From positions 1-64,000 of the forward strand of contig CAKTCN010000016.1 of NCBI GenBank assembly GCA_934539295.1: DNA of 64,000 nucleotides, written 5' to 3'. The notes beneath the pieces are model-generated. The model made no database searches. It was given only the letters and a program-made list of their open reading frames with translations, and was not told the origin of the DNA. Position numbers and translations under genes: made by a program. This DNA comes from an uncultured Allosphingosinicella sp. Its GTDB lineage: Bacteria; Pseudomonadota; Alphaproteobacteria; Sphingomonadales; Sphingomonadaceae. Positions 17,344-25,742 of this stretch are shown here, one piece after another; position 1 is the stretch's first letter, and every line of letters starts with the position of its first letter.

Positions 17344-18201
17344 TCAGCCGTTGACGATGGTGCCGCCATTGGGATGCAGCACCTGACCCGACATGTAGCT
17401 CGAATCCTCGCAGGCCAGGAACAGGAAGCTCGGCGCGACCTCATTGGGCTGGCCCGGCCGGCCCATCGGCGTGTCTTCGCCGAAGTTCTCGAGCTTCTCC
17501 GGAGTAGCGCCGCCCATCGGGTTCAACGGCGTCCAGATGGGACCCGGCGCCACGGCATTCACGCGGATGCCCTTTTCCACCAGGTTCTCGGACAGCGAAC
17601 GGGTGAAGGCAGTGATCGCACCCTTGGTGGAGCTGTAGTCGAGCAATTCGCTCGATCCCTGATAATTGGTGACGGAGGTGCAGTTCACGATCGCGCTGCC
17701 CGCCTTCAGATGCGGACGGGCGGCCTGCGTCATGAAGAACATGCCGAAGATGTTGGTCTGGAAGGTGCGCTTCAGCTGCTCCTCCGTGATATCGGTGATG
17801 TCCTTGTCGGGATGCTGCTCGCCGGCATTGTTGACGAGGATGTCGAGGCCGCCGAGCTGTTCCACCACCTCGGCCACGGCGCGCTCGCAAAAAGCCTTGT
17901 CGCCGATATCGCCGGCGATCGTCACCGCCTTGCGCCCTTCGGCCTCCACGATCTCCCTGGTCTTCGCCGCGTCGTCATGCTCGCACAGATAGAGGATGGC
18001 GACGTCGGCACCTTCGCGTGCGTAGAGGGCCGCGACCGCACGGCCGATCCCGCTGTCGGCCCCGGTGACAATGGCGACCTTGCCGGCGAGGCGTCCAGAG
18101 CCGGGATAGCGCGGTTCCCAGTCGGGCTTGGGCTCGAGCTGGCTTTCATGACCGGGGAGGTCGTCCTCCCCGATCATGCCGACGGTTTCGGTGTCGCTCA
18201 C
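17344..18201 (-). CDS. SDR oxidoreductase, YghA/general-stress-protein type
   Basis: A 285-aa short-chain dehydrogenase with the roughly 40-residue N-terminal extension typical of the YghA/GSP39 group (PGHESQLEPKPDWEPRY). The nucleotide-binding motif TGADSGIGRAVA lies near residue 46, followed by NNAG, catalytic Ser/Tyr/Lys in YSSTKGA, and PGPIWTPLNP. It probably reduces an aldehyde or ketone with NAD(P)H in the cytoplasm; the substrate is unknown. Its ATG overlaps the stop of a small hydrophilic protein gene (ATGA). In sphingomonads such genes are often part of the general stress response, but I could not confirm a stress-sigma promoter here. Confidence 0.93.
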   Translation of the reverse strand: MSDTETVGMIGEDDLPGHESQLEPKPDWEPRYPGSGRLAGKVAIVTGADSGIGRAVAALYAREGADVAILYLCEHDDAAKTREIVEAEGRKAVTIAGDIGDKAFCERAVAEVVEQLGGLDILVNNAGEQHPDKDITDITEEQLKRTFQTNIFGMFFMTQAARPHLKAGSAIVNCTSVTNYQGSSELLDYSSTKGAITAFTRSLSENLVEKGIRVNAVAPGPIWTPLNPMGGATPEKLENFGEDTPMGRPGQPNEVAPSFLFLACEDSSYMSGQVLHPNGGTIVNG

Positions 18202-18404
18202 TGTGCCGTGCCCTTGCCGGCGCCCGCGCGCCCGAAAGCCTCGATCGCCTCCTGATCCTGCGCGTCGGGAGCCTTTTCGACGGCGGTCGGCGCGCCGTCG
18301 CGGCCGAGCGTGTCGGCGTTGCGCGATCCGTCGCCCGGATCATCCGACATCTGGTTGTTCTGGTTCTGGGTGAGCTGCTGCTCGGGTTGCCTGTGGCTGC
18401 TCAT
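18198..18404 (-). CDS. Small hydrophilic protein, 68 aa
   Basis: A 68-aa, Gln/Asn/Asp-rich protein starting MSSHRQPEQQLTQNQNNQMS with no hydrophobic segment, so likely disordered. The ATG at 18404 follows an AGGAG SD at good spacing. The gene overlaps the SDR gene by 4 nt, so the pair is an operon. The composition resembles small stress-induced hydrophilic proteins, but there is no recognised domain. It is divergent from the TonB-dependent receptor gene, with about 140 nt between. Confidence 0.7.
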   Translation of the reverse strand: MSSHRQPEQQLTQNQNNQMSDDPGDGSRNADTLGRDGAPTAVEKAPDAQDQEAIEAFGRAGAGKGTAQ

Positions 18405-18542
18405 GTCTCGTCTCCTATGACAGGCAAGCGCCCCAGCGCGCGTCATGTTCCAGCAGCCCGACGCGCCAAAATAGTCCGTTGACAGCATGCTACGTTTGTA
18501 GCAGCAATGGTGCATTAAAGCAGTAAGTCACAGGGGCTGGTC

Positions 18543-20639
18543 ATGCGGGTGGCAAAACCGGGAAAAAGGATCAAGGCGGCAGCCTTGCTGACGGGATTGC
18601 TGAGCTCCGCAAGCGTAGCGGCGCAAGAGACCGGGGAAGTAGCGCAGCCGGTCCCCGTCCTGCCCGCCGCGGTGGAAGGCGCGAAAAGCTACACGCCGCA
18701 GGACTTCGCCCGTTTTGCGCCCAAGACCGCCCAAGACATGCTGAACCAGGTGCCCGGCTTCATCATTCGTACCGAAGACGAGCGCCGCGGCCTGGGGCAG
18801 GCGAGTGGCAACGTGCTGCTGAACGGCGAGCGGATATCGGGCAAGTCGAACGATGTCGTGACGGAACTCGGCCGCATCCCGGCAGAGGACGTGATCCGGA
18901 TCGATATCGTGGACGGCGCGACGCTCAACGTGCCGGGCCTGTCGGGACAGGTCGCCAACATCCTGGTCAAGGCCAAGGATGCGCTGGGCGCCACCTTTGC
19001 CTGGTTCCCGCAGGCGCGGTTCAAGCGGCTGCCGCCACGCATCACCAACGGCAACCTGTCGGTGACCGGCACGGCGGGCGATGTCGACTTCACCCTCGGT
19101 TTCCAGAACCAGAGCCGCGTCAACGGCAATGCCGGTCCGGAGATCGTGACGAACGGGGCCGGCGGCGTCATCGATCGGCGCGACGAGCGGCTCGACATCT
19201 TCACGGAGGAACCGAAGCTCAGCATCGGCCTCAAGCACCGGTCGGACGGTGGCGCTGTGGCCAATTTCAACGGATCCTACCAGATCTACCATCTCGACGC
19301 GGACGAATGGTCGACGCGCAACGGACCGGTTCTGCCGGTCAGCTTCCGCCGGTTTCACGAACAGGAGCGCGAGTGGAATTACGAGATTGGCGGCGATTAC
19401 GAATTTGGGATGGGTTCCGGCCGGCTGAAGCTGATCGGCCTCCGGAATTACGAGCACAGCCCTTACAGCCAGCAGTTTCGCACCACCTTCGCCGATGGCC
19501 GCCCGGACGAGGGGCAAAGGTTCGAACAGGTGTCGGGCGAGGCCGAATCGATCCTGCGCAGCGAATATGGCTGGAAAGGCGGCGGCGCCGACTGGCAGGT
19601 GGCGATCGAAGGCGCCTACAACGTGCTCGACGTGGTCAGCGAATTGTCCGCGCTCGATGCGGCAGGCCAGTTCCAGCCTGTGCCGCTGGACAATGCGGTC
19701 TCCACCGTGGACGAGAAAAGGGCGGAGGCGACGCTCAGCTACGGACGGCCGCTCAGCCCCAAGCTGACGCTGCAAAGCTCGGCCGGGGTCGAATATTCCA
19801 AGCTGTCGCAATCGGGGCCGAACGGCCTCGTTCGCAGCTTCGTGCGGCCGAAAGGGTTCGTGTCGCTGGCGTGGAAGCCGACGCCCCGGCTCGATCTCAG
19901 TGCCAAGCTGACTCGCGAGGTGGGGCAGCTCAACTTCAGCGATTTCGTCGCGTTCGTGAATGTCGGCGGCGGCTTCGGCACTGCCGGCAATCCGCAGCTC
20001 GTCCCCACCCAGACCTGGCGCGCGGAACTGGAGGCGACGCGCAACCTGGGCGCATGGGGCACGGCGACGGCGCGCGTGTATGGCAATTTCCACGAGGACG
20101 TTGTGGACGTGGTGCCGATTGGTCCGACGGGGCAGGCACCGGGCAATCTCGACAGGGCGCGCCTGCTCGGCTTTTCATGGCGTAGCACGTTCAACCTCGA
20201 TCCCGCCGGCTTCAAGGGCGCGCGGATCGACCTGCAGGCCCGTTTCCAGAAGAGCCGGGTGGAGGACCAGCTGACCGGCGACTATCGCGAGATCAACAAT
20301 AGCGAGCAGCGCTATATCCTTGCCGAATTCCGCCACGACATCCCGAAGACCGACTGGGCTTGGGGCGCTTATTACGAGGACAGCAGGCAGGCCTGGTTCT
20401 ACCGGCTCGACATCGCGGAACGGCCGGTCAATAGGCCGGGAAGCGTCTCGGTGTTTGTCGAGCACAAGAACCTGCTCGGGCTGACGGTACGGGGCGAGAT
20501 ATTCAATCTGCTCGGCACGCGCGAGACGTTCACGCGCAGCTTCTATGATGGAAGGCGCACCAACGGGCTGCTACAAACCGAATATCGGGACCGCGATTAC
20601 GGCCCCATCCTGAGCTTTTCGATTACCGGGAAGATTTGA
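18543..20639 (+). CDS. TonB-dependent receptor
   Basis: A 698-aa outer-membrane receptor. A signal peptide (about 1-27, ending SASVAAQ) is followed by a plug domain (about 55-140) with QDMLNQVPGFIIR and GNVLLNGERISGKS, and then a beta-barrel with alternating aromatic strands and the C-terminal YGPILSFSITGKI. It lacks an N-terminal FecR-binding domain, so transcriptional signalling is unlikely. The plug's lack of a clear TonB box near the N-terminus is common in divergent receptors. No transporter, hydrolase or regulator sits beside it, so the ligand is unknown. It converges with a small secreted-protein gene, overlapping it by 17 nt. Confidence 0.92.
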   Translation: MRVAKPGKRIKAAALLTGLLSSASVAAQETGEVAQPVPVLPAAVEGAKSYTPQDFARFAPKTAQDMLNQVPGFIIRTEDERRGLGQASGNVLLNGERISGKSNDVVTELGRIPAEDVIRIDIVDGATLNVPGLSGQVANILVKAKDALGATFAWFPQARFKRLPPRITNGNLSVTGTAGDVDFTLGFQNQSRVNGNAGPEIVTNGAGGVIDRRDERLDIFTEEPKLSIGLKHRSDGGAVANFNGSYQIYHLDADEWSTRNGPVLPVSFRRFHEQEREWNYEIGGDYEFGMGSGRLKLIGLRNYEHSPYSQQFRTTFADGRPDEGQRFEQVSGEAESILRSEYGWKGGGADWQVAIEGAYNVLDVVSELSALDAAGQFQPVPLDNAVSTVDEKRAEATLSYGRPLSPKLTLQSSAGVEYSKLSQSGPNGLVRSFVRPKGFVSLAWKPTPRLDLSAKLTREVGQLNFSDFVAFVNVGGGFGTAGNPQLVPTQTWRAELEATRNLGAWGTATARVYGNFHEDVVDVVPIGPTGQAPGNLDRARLLGFSWRSTFNLDPAGFKGARIDLQARFQKSRVEDQLTGDYREINNSEQRYILAEFRHDIPKTDWAWGAYYEDSRQAWFYRLDIAERPVNRPGSVSVFVEHKNLLGLTVRGEIFNLLGTRETFTRSFYDGRRTNGLLQTEYRDRDYGPILSFSITGKI

Positions 20640-20898
20640 CGGGATAGTGCGGCGTCGGCTCGGGATCGGGCAGGCGCACATCGGCAGCCTTGGTGATGCG
20701 CGGCGGCGCGGCCGCTTCATGGCATTGCGCCACGACAACGGGATAATCGACGTCGAGATTCTGGCCGAGCGCGGCGTCAGTCGCGGCGACGCATGCGGCC
20801 TGGCTTTCGTAGCGTGTATCGAGCTGGCGCACCGGCTGGCACTGAGCCTCGCCCTCGCCGCAACCCATTATCGCCATTAGAAAAATCGCCGGACCCAT
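20623..20898 (-). CDS. Small secreted cysteine-containing hypothetical protein
   Basis: A 91-aa protein starting MGPAIFLMAIMGCGEGEAQC. The hydrophobic N-terminus looks like a signal peptide and might place an IMGC lipobox-like Cys at residue 12, but there is no positive charge before it. Three more Cys (CQPV, ACVAA, AQCH) suggest disulfides in the periplasm. The ATG at 20898 has a strong GAGGAG SD; an upstream ATG adds 20 residues but lacks an SD. Its 3' end overlaps the receptor gene by 17 nt. Function is not recognised. Confidence 0.65.
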   Translation of the reverse strand: MGPAIFLMAIMGCGEGEAQCQPVRQLDTRYESQAACVAATDAALGQNLDVDYPVVVAQCHEAAAPPRITKAADVRLPDPEPTPHYPVKSSR

Positions 20899-20990
20899 CG
20901 CGCCGCTCCTCGTCAGGCAAAAAACGACGGCAGCGTGCGCGCGTTCCAATTGTTTCACGTGCGTATTTGGTTGAAGGCATAGGATTTCCT

Positions 20991-22823
20991 ATGTTGGGCC
21001 CAATGCCTCCCGCTTCTCCTTCCGACGTCACCCGGCCCGAAGCCGGCTGGGCCGCGATCCGCCGCTTCCTGCCTTATCTCTGGCCAGCCGGTCAGCCGAT
21101 GCTGCGCGCCCGCGTTGTCGGCTCGCTCCTGCTGGTGCTGGTGTCGATCCTGATCACGACTTTGGTCATGCCGCTCGCTTATTCGGCGGTGGTGGACCGG
21201 ATGGCGGCCGGTTTGGAGAGCGGGGTCGCGATCGCGGTCGCGCTGGTCGTCGCTTATGCCGGCGCTCGATTTGGCGGGGTGCTGTTCGACAACCTGCGCA
21301 ACGGTATATTCGAGCGGGTGGGGCAGGATGCGACGCGGCGGCTGGCCGAGGCGACGTTCCGCCACCTCCACGACCTCTCGCTCCGATTCCACCTGGAGCG
21401 GCGCACGGGCGCGGTCACCAAGGTGATCGAGCGCGGGACCAAGAGTATCGATTCGATGCTCTACTTCCTGCTGTTCAACATCGGGCCGACGATCATCCAG
21501 CTCGCAATCGTGCTGATCATGTTCCAGCTCAAGTTCGGCTTCGGGCTGGTCGCCGCGACGAGCGTGATGGTGGTGCTCTACATCTGGTTCACGCGCGCTG
21601 TGACCGAATGGCGGGCGAAGCTCAGAACCGAGATGAACGACCTCGACACCGGTGCGGTCGCGCGGGCGGTGGACAGCCTGCTCAATTTCGAAACGGTCAA
21701 ATATTTCAACGCCGAGGAACGCGAAGCCGCGCGCTATGGCCGCGCGGTGAAGCGCTATGCCGAGGCGGCGATCAAGAACGAGACGTCACTCGCCTGGCTC
21801 AATATCGGCCAGTCGCTGATCACCAACCTGATGATGGCGGGCGCGATGGGCTTCACCGTCTGGGGCTGGTCGGTCGGCCGCTTCTCGCCCGGTGACGTGG
21901 TGCTGGTGAATACCCTTCTGGCGCAACTCTTCCGGCCGCTCGACATGCTGGGATGGGTGTATCGTAACATCCGCCAGGGCCTGATCGACATGGAGGCGAT
22001 GTTCGGTATGCTCGACACGCGTGCCGAGGTGGTGGACGCAGGCGGAGCGCCGGACCTCCACGTCGCCCGCGGGCATGTGCGGTTCGAAGGCGTCCATTTC
22101 GGATACGATCAGGACCGCGAGATATTGAAGGGCGTCGACCTCGACATTCCGGCGGGGTCGATGCTGGCCGTTGTCGGTCCGTCGGGGGCGGGCAAGTCGA
22201 CCTTGTCGCGGCTGCTGTTCCGTTTCTACGAGCCGCAGCAGGGCCGCATCACCATCGACGGTCAGGACATATCGCAGGTGCGCCAGCAATCGTTGCGCGC
22301 CGCGATCGGGATCGTGCCGCAGGATACGGTGCTGTTCAACGACACGGTCGGCTACAATATCGGATACGGGCGGGACGGCGCGAGCCAGGACGAGATCGAG
22401 GCCGCGGCGCGCGGCGCGGCGATCCACGACTTCATCGCCTCGCTGCCCGATGGCTACGAGACGCGGGTGGGCGAGCGCGGCCTGAAGCTTTCGGGCGGTG
22501 AGAAGCAGCGTGTGGCGATCGCGCGCACCCTGCTGAAGGACCCGCCGATCCTGATCCTCGACGAAGCGACCAGCGCGCTCGACAGTCGCACGGAGGGCGC
22601 GATCCAGGCGACATTGCGTGACGTGGCGGCACGGCGCACCTCCATCGTCATCGCGCACCGCCTGTCCACCATCACCGATGCCGACCAGATCGTGGTGCTG
22701 GAGGATGGCGCGGTGAAGGAGCGCGGCACTCATGCCGAACTGCTCGCCCGGCGCGGGCTTTATGCCGAGATGTGGGAGCGCCAGCAGAGCGAGGTCGAGG
22801 ACCAAGCCGAGGCGGCGGAATAG
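20991..22823 (+). CDS. Atm1/HMT1-type ABC transporter (fused permease-ATPase)
   Basis: A 610-aa half-transporter, likely a homodimeric inner-membrane exporter. Six helices occupy about residues 30-320 (FLPYLWPAGQPMLRARV, FNAEEREAARYGRAVKRY). The ATPase domain follows: Walker A GPSGAGKSTLSRLL (about 393), Q-loop GIVPQDTVLFNDTV, signature LSGGEKQRVAIAR (about 500), Walker B ILILDEATSALD (about 520) and H-loop IVIAHRLST. The helix-4/5 residues resemble mitochondrial Atm1 and bacterial HMT1/NaAtm1 proteins, which export glutathione-linked sulphur or metal conjugates. I chose the ATG at 20991; long upstream extensions overlap a minus-strand gene. Confidence 0.93.
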   Translation: MLGPMPPASPSDVTRPEAGWAAIRRFLPYLWPAGQPMLRARVVGSLLLVLVSILITTLVMPLAYSAVVDRMAAGLESGVAIAVALVVAYAGARFGGVLFDNLRNGIFERVGQDATRRLAEATFRHLHDLSLRFHLERRTGAVTKVIERGTKSIDSMLYFLLFNIGPTIIQLAIVLIMFQLKFGFGLVAATSVMVVLYIWFTRAVTEWRAKLRTEMNDLDTGAVARAVDSLLNFETVKYFNAEEREAARYGRAVKRYAEAAIKNETSLAWLNIGQSLITNLMMAGAMGFTVWGWSVGRFSPGDVVLVNTLLAQLFRPLDMLGWVYRNIRQGLIDMEAMFGMLDTRAEVVDAGGAPDLHVARGHVRFEGVHFGYDQDREILKGVDLDIPAGSMLAVVGPSGAGKSTLSRLLFRFYEPQQGRITIDGQDISQVRQQSLRAAIGIVPQDTVLFNDTVGYNIGYGRDGASQDEIEAAARGAAIHDFIASLPDGYETRVGERGLKLSGGEKQRVAIARTLLKDPPILILDEATSALDSRTEGAIQATLRDVAARRTSIVIAHRLSTITDADQIVVLEDGAVKERGTHAELLARRGLYAEMWERQQSEVEDQAEAAE

Positions 22824-22830
22824 CACTCTG

Positions 22831-22914
22831 CGTCATTGCGAGGAGCGAAGCGACGCGGCAATCCAGCCGGTCTCTGAAGCTGCACTGGATTGCTTCGCTA
22901 CGCTCGCAATGACG
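22831..22914. repeat. Intergenic palindromic repeat (CGTCATTGCGAG type)
   Basis: Outer arms CGTCATTGCGAG and CTCGCAATGACG (22831-22842 and 22903-22914) flank inner GCGAAGC...GCAATCCAG and CTGGATTGCTTCGC segments. This is the widespread alphaproteobacterial repeat of that wording. It fills the gap between the ABC transporter and recQ genes and can fold into one long hairpin. Confidence 0.85.
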
Positions 22915-22938
22915 GAGTGGAGCGACTAGGACGAAGGC

Positions 22939-24705
22939 GTGCAAGACCCCCTCGACATTCTCCATTCCACCTTCGGCTTCAGCAATTTCCGCGGCGTGCA
23001 GGCGGAGGTGGTCGGGCGAGTGATGCGGGGCGAGAGCACGGCTGCGGTCATGCCGACGGGGGCGGGCAAGTCGCTTTGCTACCAGGTGCCGGCCCTGGCG
23101 CGGCCGGGGACGGGGCTGGTCATCTCGCCGCTGATCGCACTGATGCACGATCAGGTGCGGTCGGCGGACAGTTTCGGCATCCGCGCGGCGGCGCTGACCT
23201 CCGCCGACGAGAATCGCGAGGAGACGATCGAGCGGCTGAGGCGCGGCGATCTTGACCTGCTCTATGTGGCGCCGGAGCGGGCGAGCGGGGAGGGATTTCG
23301 CCGACTGCTGTCCCAGGTGCCGCTCAGCCTGGTTGCCATCGACGAGGCGCATTGCGTTTCGGAATGGGGCCATGACTTCCGGCCCGATTACCGGCTGCTG
23401 CGGCCCTTGCTCGACTCGCTTGGCGATGTGCCGCGGCTGGCACTGACGGCGACGGCCGATGCGCATACGCGGGCCGACATCCTAGTGCAGCTCGGCATTC
23501 CGGAGGACGGGCTGATCGTCGCCGGGTTCGACCGTCCCAACATCCGCTACCATGTCCGCCCCCGCGACGGGATCGGGGCGCAGTTGAAGAGCCTGCTGGC
23601 CGAGCAGCCTGGGCCGGGAATCGTCTATGCGACCAGCCGCGACAAGACCGAGACCTTGGCCGCACAGATCGCCGCGACCGGGCGTCGGGCGCTGGCTTAT
23701 CATGCCAGACTCGACGCACGCATCCGTGCCGCCAATCAGGCCGCATTCGTCGCGTCCGAGGACATGGTGATGGTGGCGACGATCGCGTTCGGCATGGGCA
23801 TCGACAAACCCGACGTGCGCTTCGTCGCCCATGCCGGCCTGCCGAAGTCGATCGAGGCTTATTATCAGGAAACCGGTCGCGCGGGCCGTGACGGCGAGCC
23901 GGCCGAGGCGCATCTGTTCTGGGGCGCGGAGGATTTCAGCCGAGCGCGGCGGCGGATCGCGTCGGAGGTCGAGGAAAGCCGGCAGCCGGGCGAGCGGGCG
24001 CGGTTGAATGCGCTCGCGGCCTTGGTCGAGGCACCGACGTGCCGGCGTGCGATCCTGCTGCGCCATTTTGGCGAGGCGCCCGCCGCGGGATGCGGTAATT
24101 GCGACAATTGCCTCAATCCGCCGAGCGGGGTGGACGCGACCCAGGTTGCGCGCAAATTGCTGTCCGCGGCGTTCCGGACCGAGATGCGGTTCGGGATCGG
24201 GCATCTCACCGACGTGCTGGCGGGCAAGGAGACCGACAAGATCCACAGCTTCGGCCATCACCGGCTGAGCGTGTTCGGCATTGCCGATGCGGACGAGCTT
24301 GCATTGGTGAAGCCGGTGGCGTGGGCGTTGCTGGCGCGCGATGCGCTGCGGGCCGACGATTTTGGCGGCCTGTCGTTTGGGCCGAATGCCAAGCCGATCT
24401 TGAAGGGCGAGGAGAGCGTCGAGATCGTGGTACCGCCCAAGCGCCAGCGGCGGCAGCGCGGCAGTGGCGGCGCAGCCAATCCGGATGGCGATCCGCTGTT
24501 CGACGCGCTGCGCGCGCGGCGGCGGGAACTGGCGGTGGAGGGCGGGGTGCCGCCTTATGTGATCTTCCACGATTCGACCTTGCGCGAGATGGCGCAGCTT
24601 AGGCCGGCGAGCCTCAGGGCCTTGTCGGAAGTGTCTGGCGTCGGGCAGGCCAAGCTCGACAAATATGGCGCGGCGTTCGTTGAGGTGATCCGCCAGCATG
24701 GCTAA
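22939..24705 (+). CDS. recQ: ATP-dependent DNA helicase RecQ
   Basis: A 588-aa 3'-5' helicase acting in recombination and fork repair. Walker A MPTGAGKSLCYQVPAL lies near residue 37, the DEAH box AIDEAHCVSEWGHDFRPDY near 134, and motif VI ETGRAGRDG near 316. A zinc-binding Cys cluster (C-x-x-x and GCGNCDNCL, about 370-392) and a C-terminal HRDC domain (about 519-588) complete the RecQ plan. The start is a GTG at 22939 giving MQDPLDILHSTFGF, the usual RecQ N-terminus. It follows the Atm1-type gene across a palindromic repeat. Confidence 0.96.
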   Translation: MQDPLDILHSTFGFSNFRGVQAEVVGRVMRGESTAAVMPTGAGKSLCYQVPALARPGTGLVISPLIALMHDQVRSADSFGIRAAALTSADENREETIERLRRGDLDLLYVAPERASGEGFRRLLSQVPLSLVAIDEAHCVSEWGHDFRPDYRLLRPLLDSLGDVPRLALTATADAHTRADILVQLGIPEDGLIVAGFDRPNIRYHVRPRDGIGAQLKSLLAEQPGPGIVYATSRDKTETLAAQIAATGRRALAYHARLDARIRAANQAAFVASEDMVMVATIAFGMGIDKPDVRFVAHAGLPKSIEAYYQETGRAGRDGEPAEAHLFWGAEDFSRARRRIASEVEESRQPGERARLNALAALVEAPTCRRAILLRHFGEAPAAGCGNCDNCLNPPSGVDATQVARKLLSAAFRTEMRFGIGHLTDVLAGKETDKIHSFGHHRLSVFGIADADELALVKPVAWALLARDALRADDFGGLSFGPNAKPILKGEESVEIVVPPKRQRRQRGSGGAANPDGDPLFDALRARRRELAVEGGVPPYVIFHDSTLREMAQLRPASLRALSEVSGVGQAKLDKYGAAFVEVIRQHG

Positions 24706-24716
24706 GGAGTAAGGTG

Positions 24717-25130
24717 ATGCAATTACGCTGGCTCGACGAGACGATTGCCGTCTCCCCGCAGGTGGCGCCCGAGGCCTTGGCCGACGTGGCCGCGCAAGGC
24801 GTCGTGATGCTGATCAACAATCGTCCGGACGGCGAGGATCATGGCCAGCCGACCAGCGCCGAGATGGAAGCGGCGGCACGTGCGGCGGGGCTGGACTATC
24901 GGCACATTCCGGTCAGCCATGGCGGCCTGTCGCAGGTGCAGGTGGATGCGATGGCGGAGGCCTTGGCCGAGGCGCAGGGGCCGGTCCTGGGGTACTGCCG
25001 CGCCGGCGTGCGTTCGGCATTCCTGTGGGCGCTGGCGCGCGCGAAGGCCGGGGATGACGGTCAGGAGATCATGCGCAAGGCTGGGCAGGCCGGCTATGAT
25101 CTGAGCCCGATCGCGGCGTATCTGGGCTGA
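24717..25130 (+). CDS. TIGR01244/DUF442 family putative phosphatase or sulfur transferase
   Basis: A 137-aa protein with the DUF442 (Blh-like) fold, related to dual-specificity phosphatases. The P-loop GYCRAGVRSAF (C-x5-R, near residues 99-106) carries the catalytic Cys, and INNRPDGEDHGQP with a following Asp/Glu region matches the family start. Members are linked to hydrogen-sulfide or biofilm metabolism, and some are fused to a metallo-beta-lactamase domain absent here. I chose the ATG at 24717 behind an AAGGAG SD; a GTG lies one codon upstream. It follows recQ by 11 nt, so co-transcription is likely. Confidence 0.87.
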   Translation: MQLRWLDETIAVSPQVAPEALADVAAQGVVMLINNRPDGEDHGQPTSAEMEAAARAAGLDYRHIPVSHGGLSQVQVDAMAEALAEAQGPVLGYCRAGVRSAFLWALARAKAGDDGQEIMRKAGQAGYDLSPIAAYLG

Positions 25131-25138
25131 TGGTTCGT

Positions 25139-25208
25139 GTGCCCCTGCGAAAGCACGAGTCCAGTGTCGTAGGGTAGCGTCGCCTGGGCTCCTGCTTTCG
25201 CAGGAGCA
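25139..25208. repeat. Palindromic repeat, CTCCTGC-TTTCGCAGGAGC family, copy 1
   Basis: Left arm TGCCCCTGCGAAAGCACGAG and right arm CTCCTGCTTTCGCAGGAGCA form a long imperfect hairpin. It lies between two convergent genes and ends one base before the DUF924 stop codon. The same family occurs at 35489-35554, and a half-copy lies inside ygfZ. Confidence 0.85.
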
Positions 25209-25742
25209 CTAGAAGGGGCTGACGTCGCCCGCTTCGCGCTCCGCGTCCGTCGGCTCCCGCCCGAGCGCTTTGTTACGATGGGGGAAGCGGCCGAAGCGCG
25301 CGATGACGTCGCGGTGCTTGATCGCGAATTCGAGGCTCTTCTCGTCGCCTAGCACGCGGAACAGGTCGATCGAGCGGCCCTGGTCGGCGAGGCTCTCGCT
25401 ATGCTGAAACGGCATGTAGAGGAAGGCACGGCGGTCGGGCGTGAGTTGCATGTCGTATCCGCGGGCGATCGCCTGTTTGGCGATGTCGAGCGACAGCGCA
25501 TCGGTCGAAAAGCCCTTGGCCTGGTCGCGGAACATGTTGCGCGGGAACTGGTCGAGCAGGATCACTGCGGCGAGCGCCTCCTCGGCCGAGCCGAGGAATG
25601 TGGCGGCGGGCTTGCCCTTCTGCTCGGTCCAGACGCGTTCGAACCTCTGGCGGATCTCGCCGTCGAGTCCCTTGTCGAACCACCATTGCTCGGGCTTGAG
25701 GCCGAACCAGTAATCGAGGACGTCGGAGACCCAGCCGCTCAT
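25209..25742 (-). CDS. DUF924 family protein
   Basis: A 177-aa all-helical protein starting MSGWVSDVLDYWFGLKPEQW. Family features are WWFDKGLDGEIRQRFE, the conserved ILLDQFPRNMFR (about 74-85) and FLYMPFQHSESLADQ (about 118-132). DUF924 proteins are TPR-like cytoplasmic proteins of unknown biochemical role, found widely in proteobacteria. Its ATG overlaps the tldD stop (ATGA), so it is the second gene of that unit. The 3' end abuts a palindromic repeat. Confidence 0.92.
   Translation of the reverse strand: MSGWVSDVLDYWFGLKPEQWWFDKGLDGEIRQRFERVWTEQKGKPAATFLGSAEEALAAVILLDQFPRNMFRDQAKGFSTDALSLDIAKQAIARGYDMQLTPDRRAFLYMPFQHSESLADQGRSIDLFRVLGDEKSLEFAIKHRDVIARFGRFPHRNKALGREPTDAEREAGDVSPF

Noticed and set aside
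18426..18451. A GGAAC ... GCTT pair on the minus strand upstream of the small protein/SDR operon, possibly an EcfG stress promoter
   Set aside because: The -10 element differs from CGTT at two of four bases, too weak to report as a promoter.
22732..22929. Frames containing LRHCEERSDAAIQ and its reverse-strand counterpart
   Set aside because: These come from translating the CGTCATTGCGAG palindromic repeat and are not genes.
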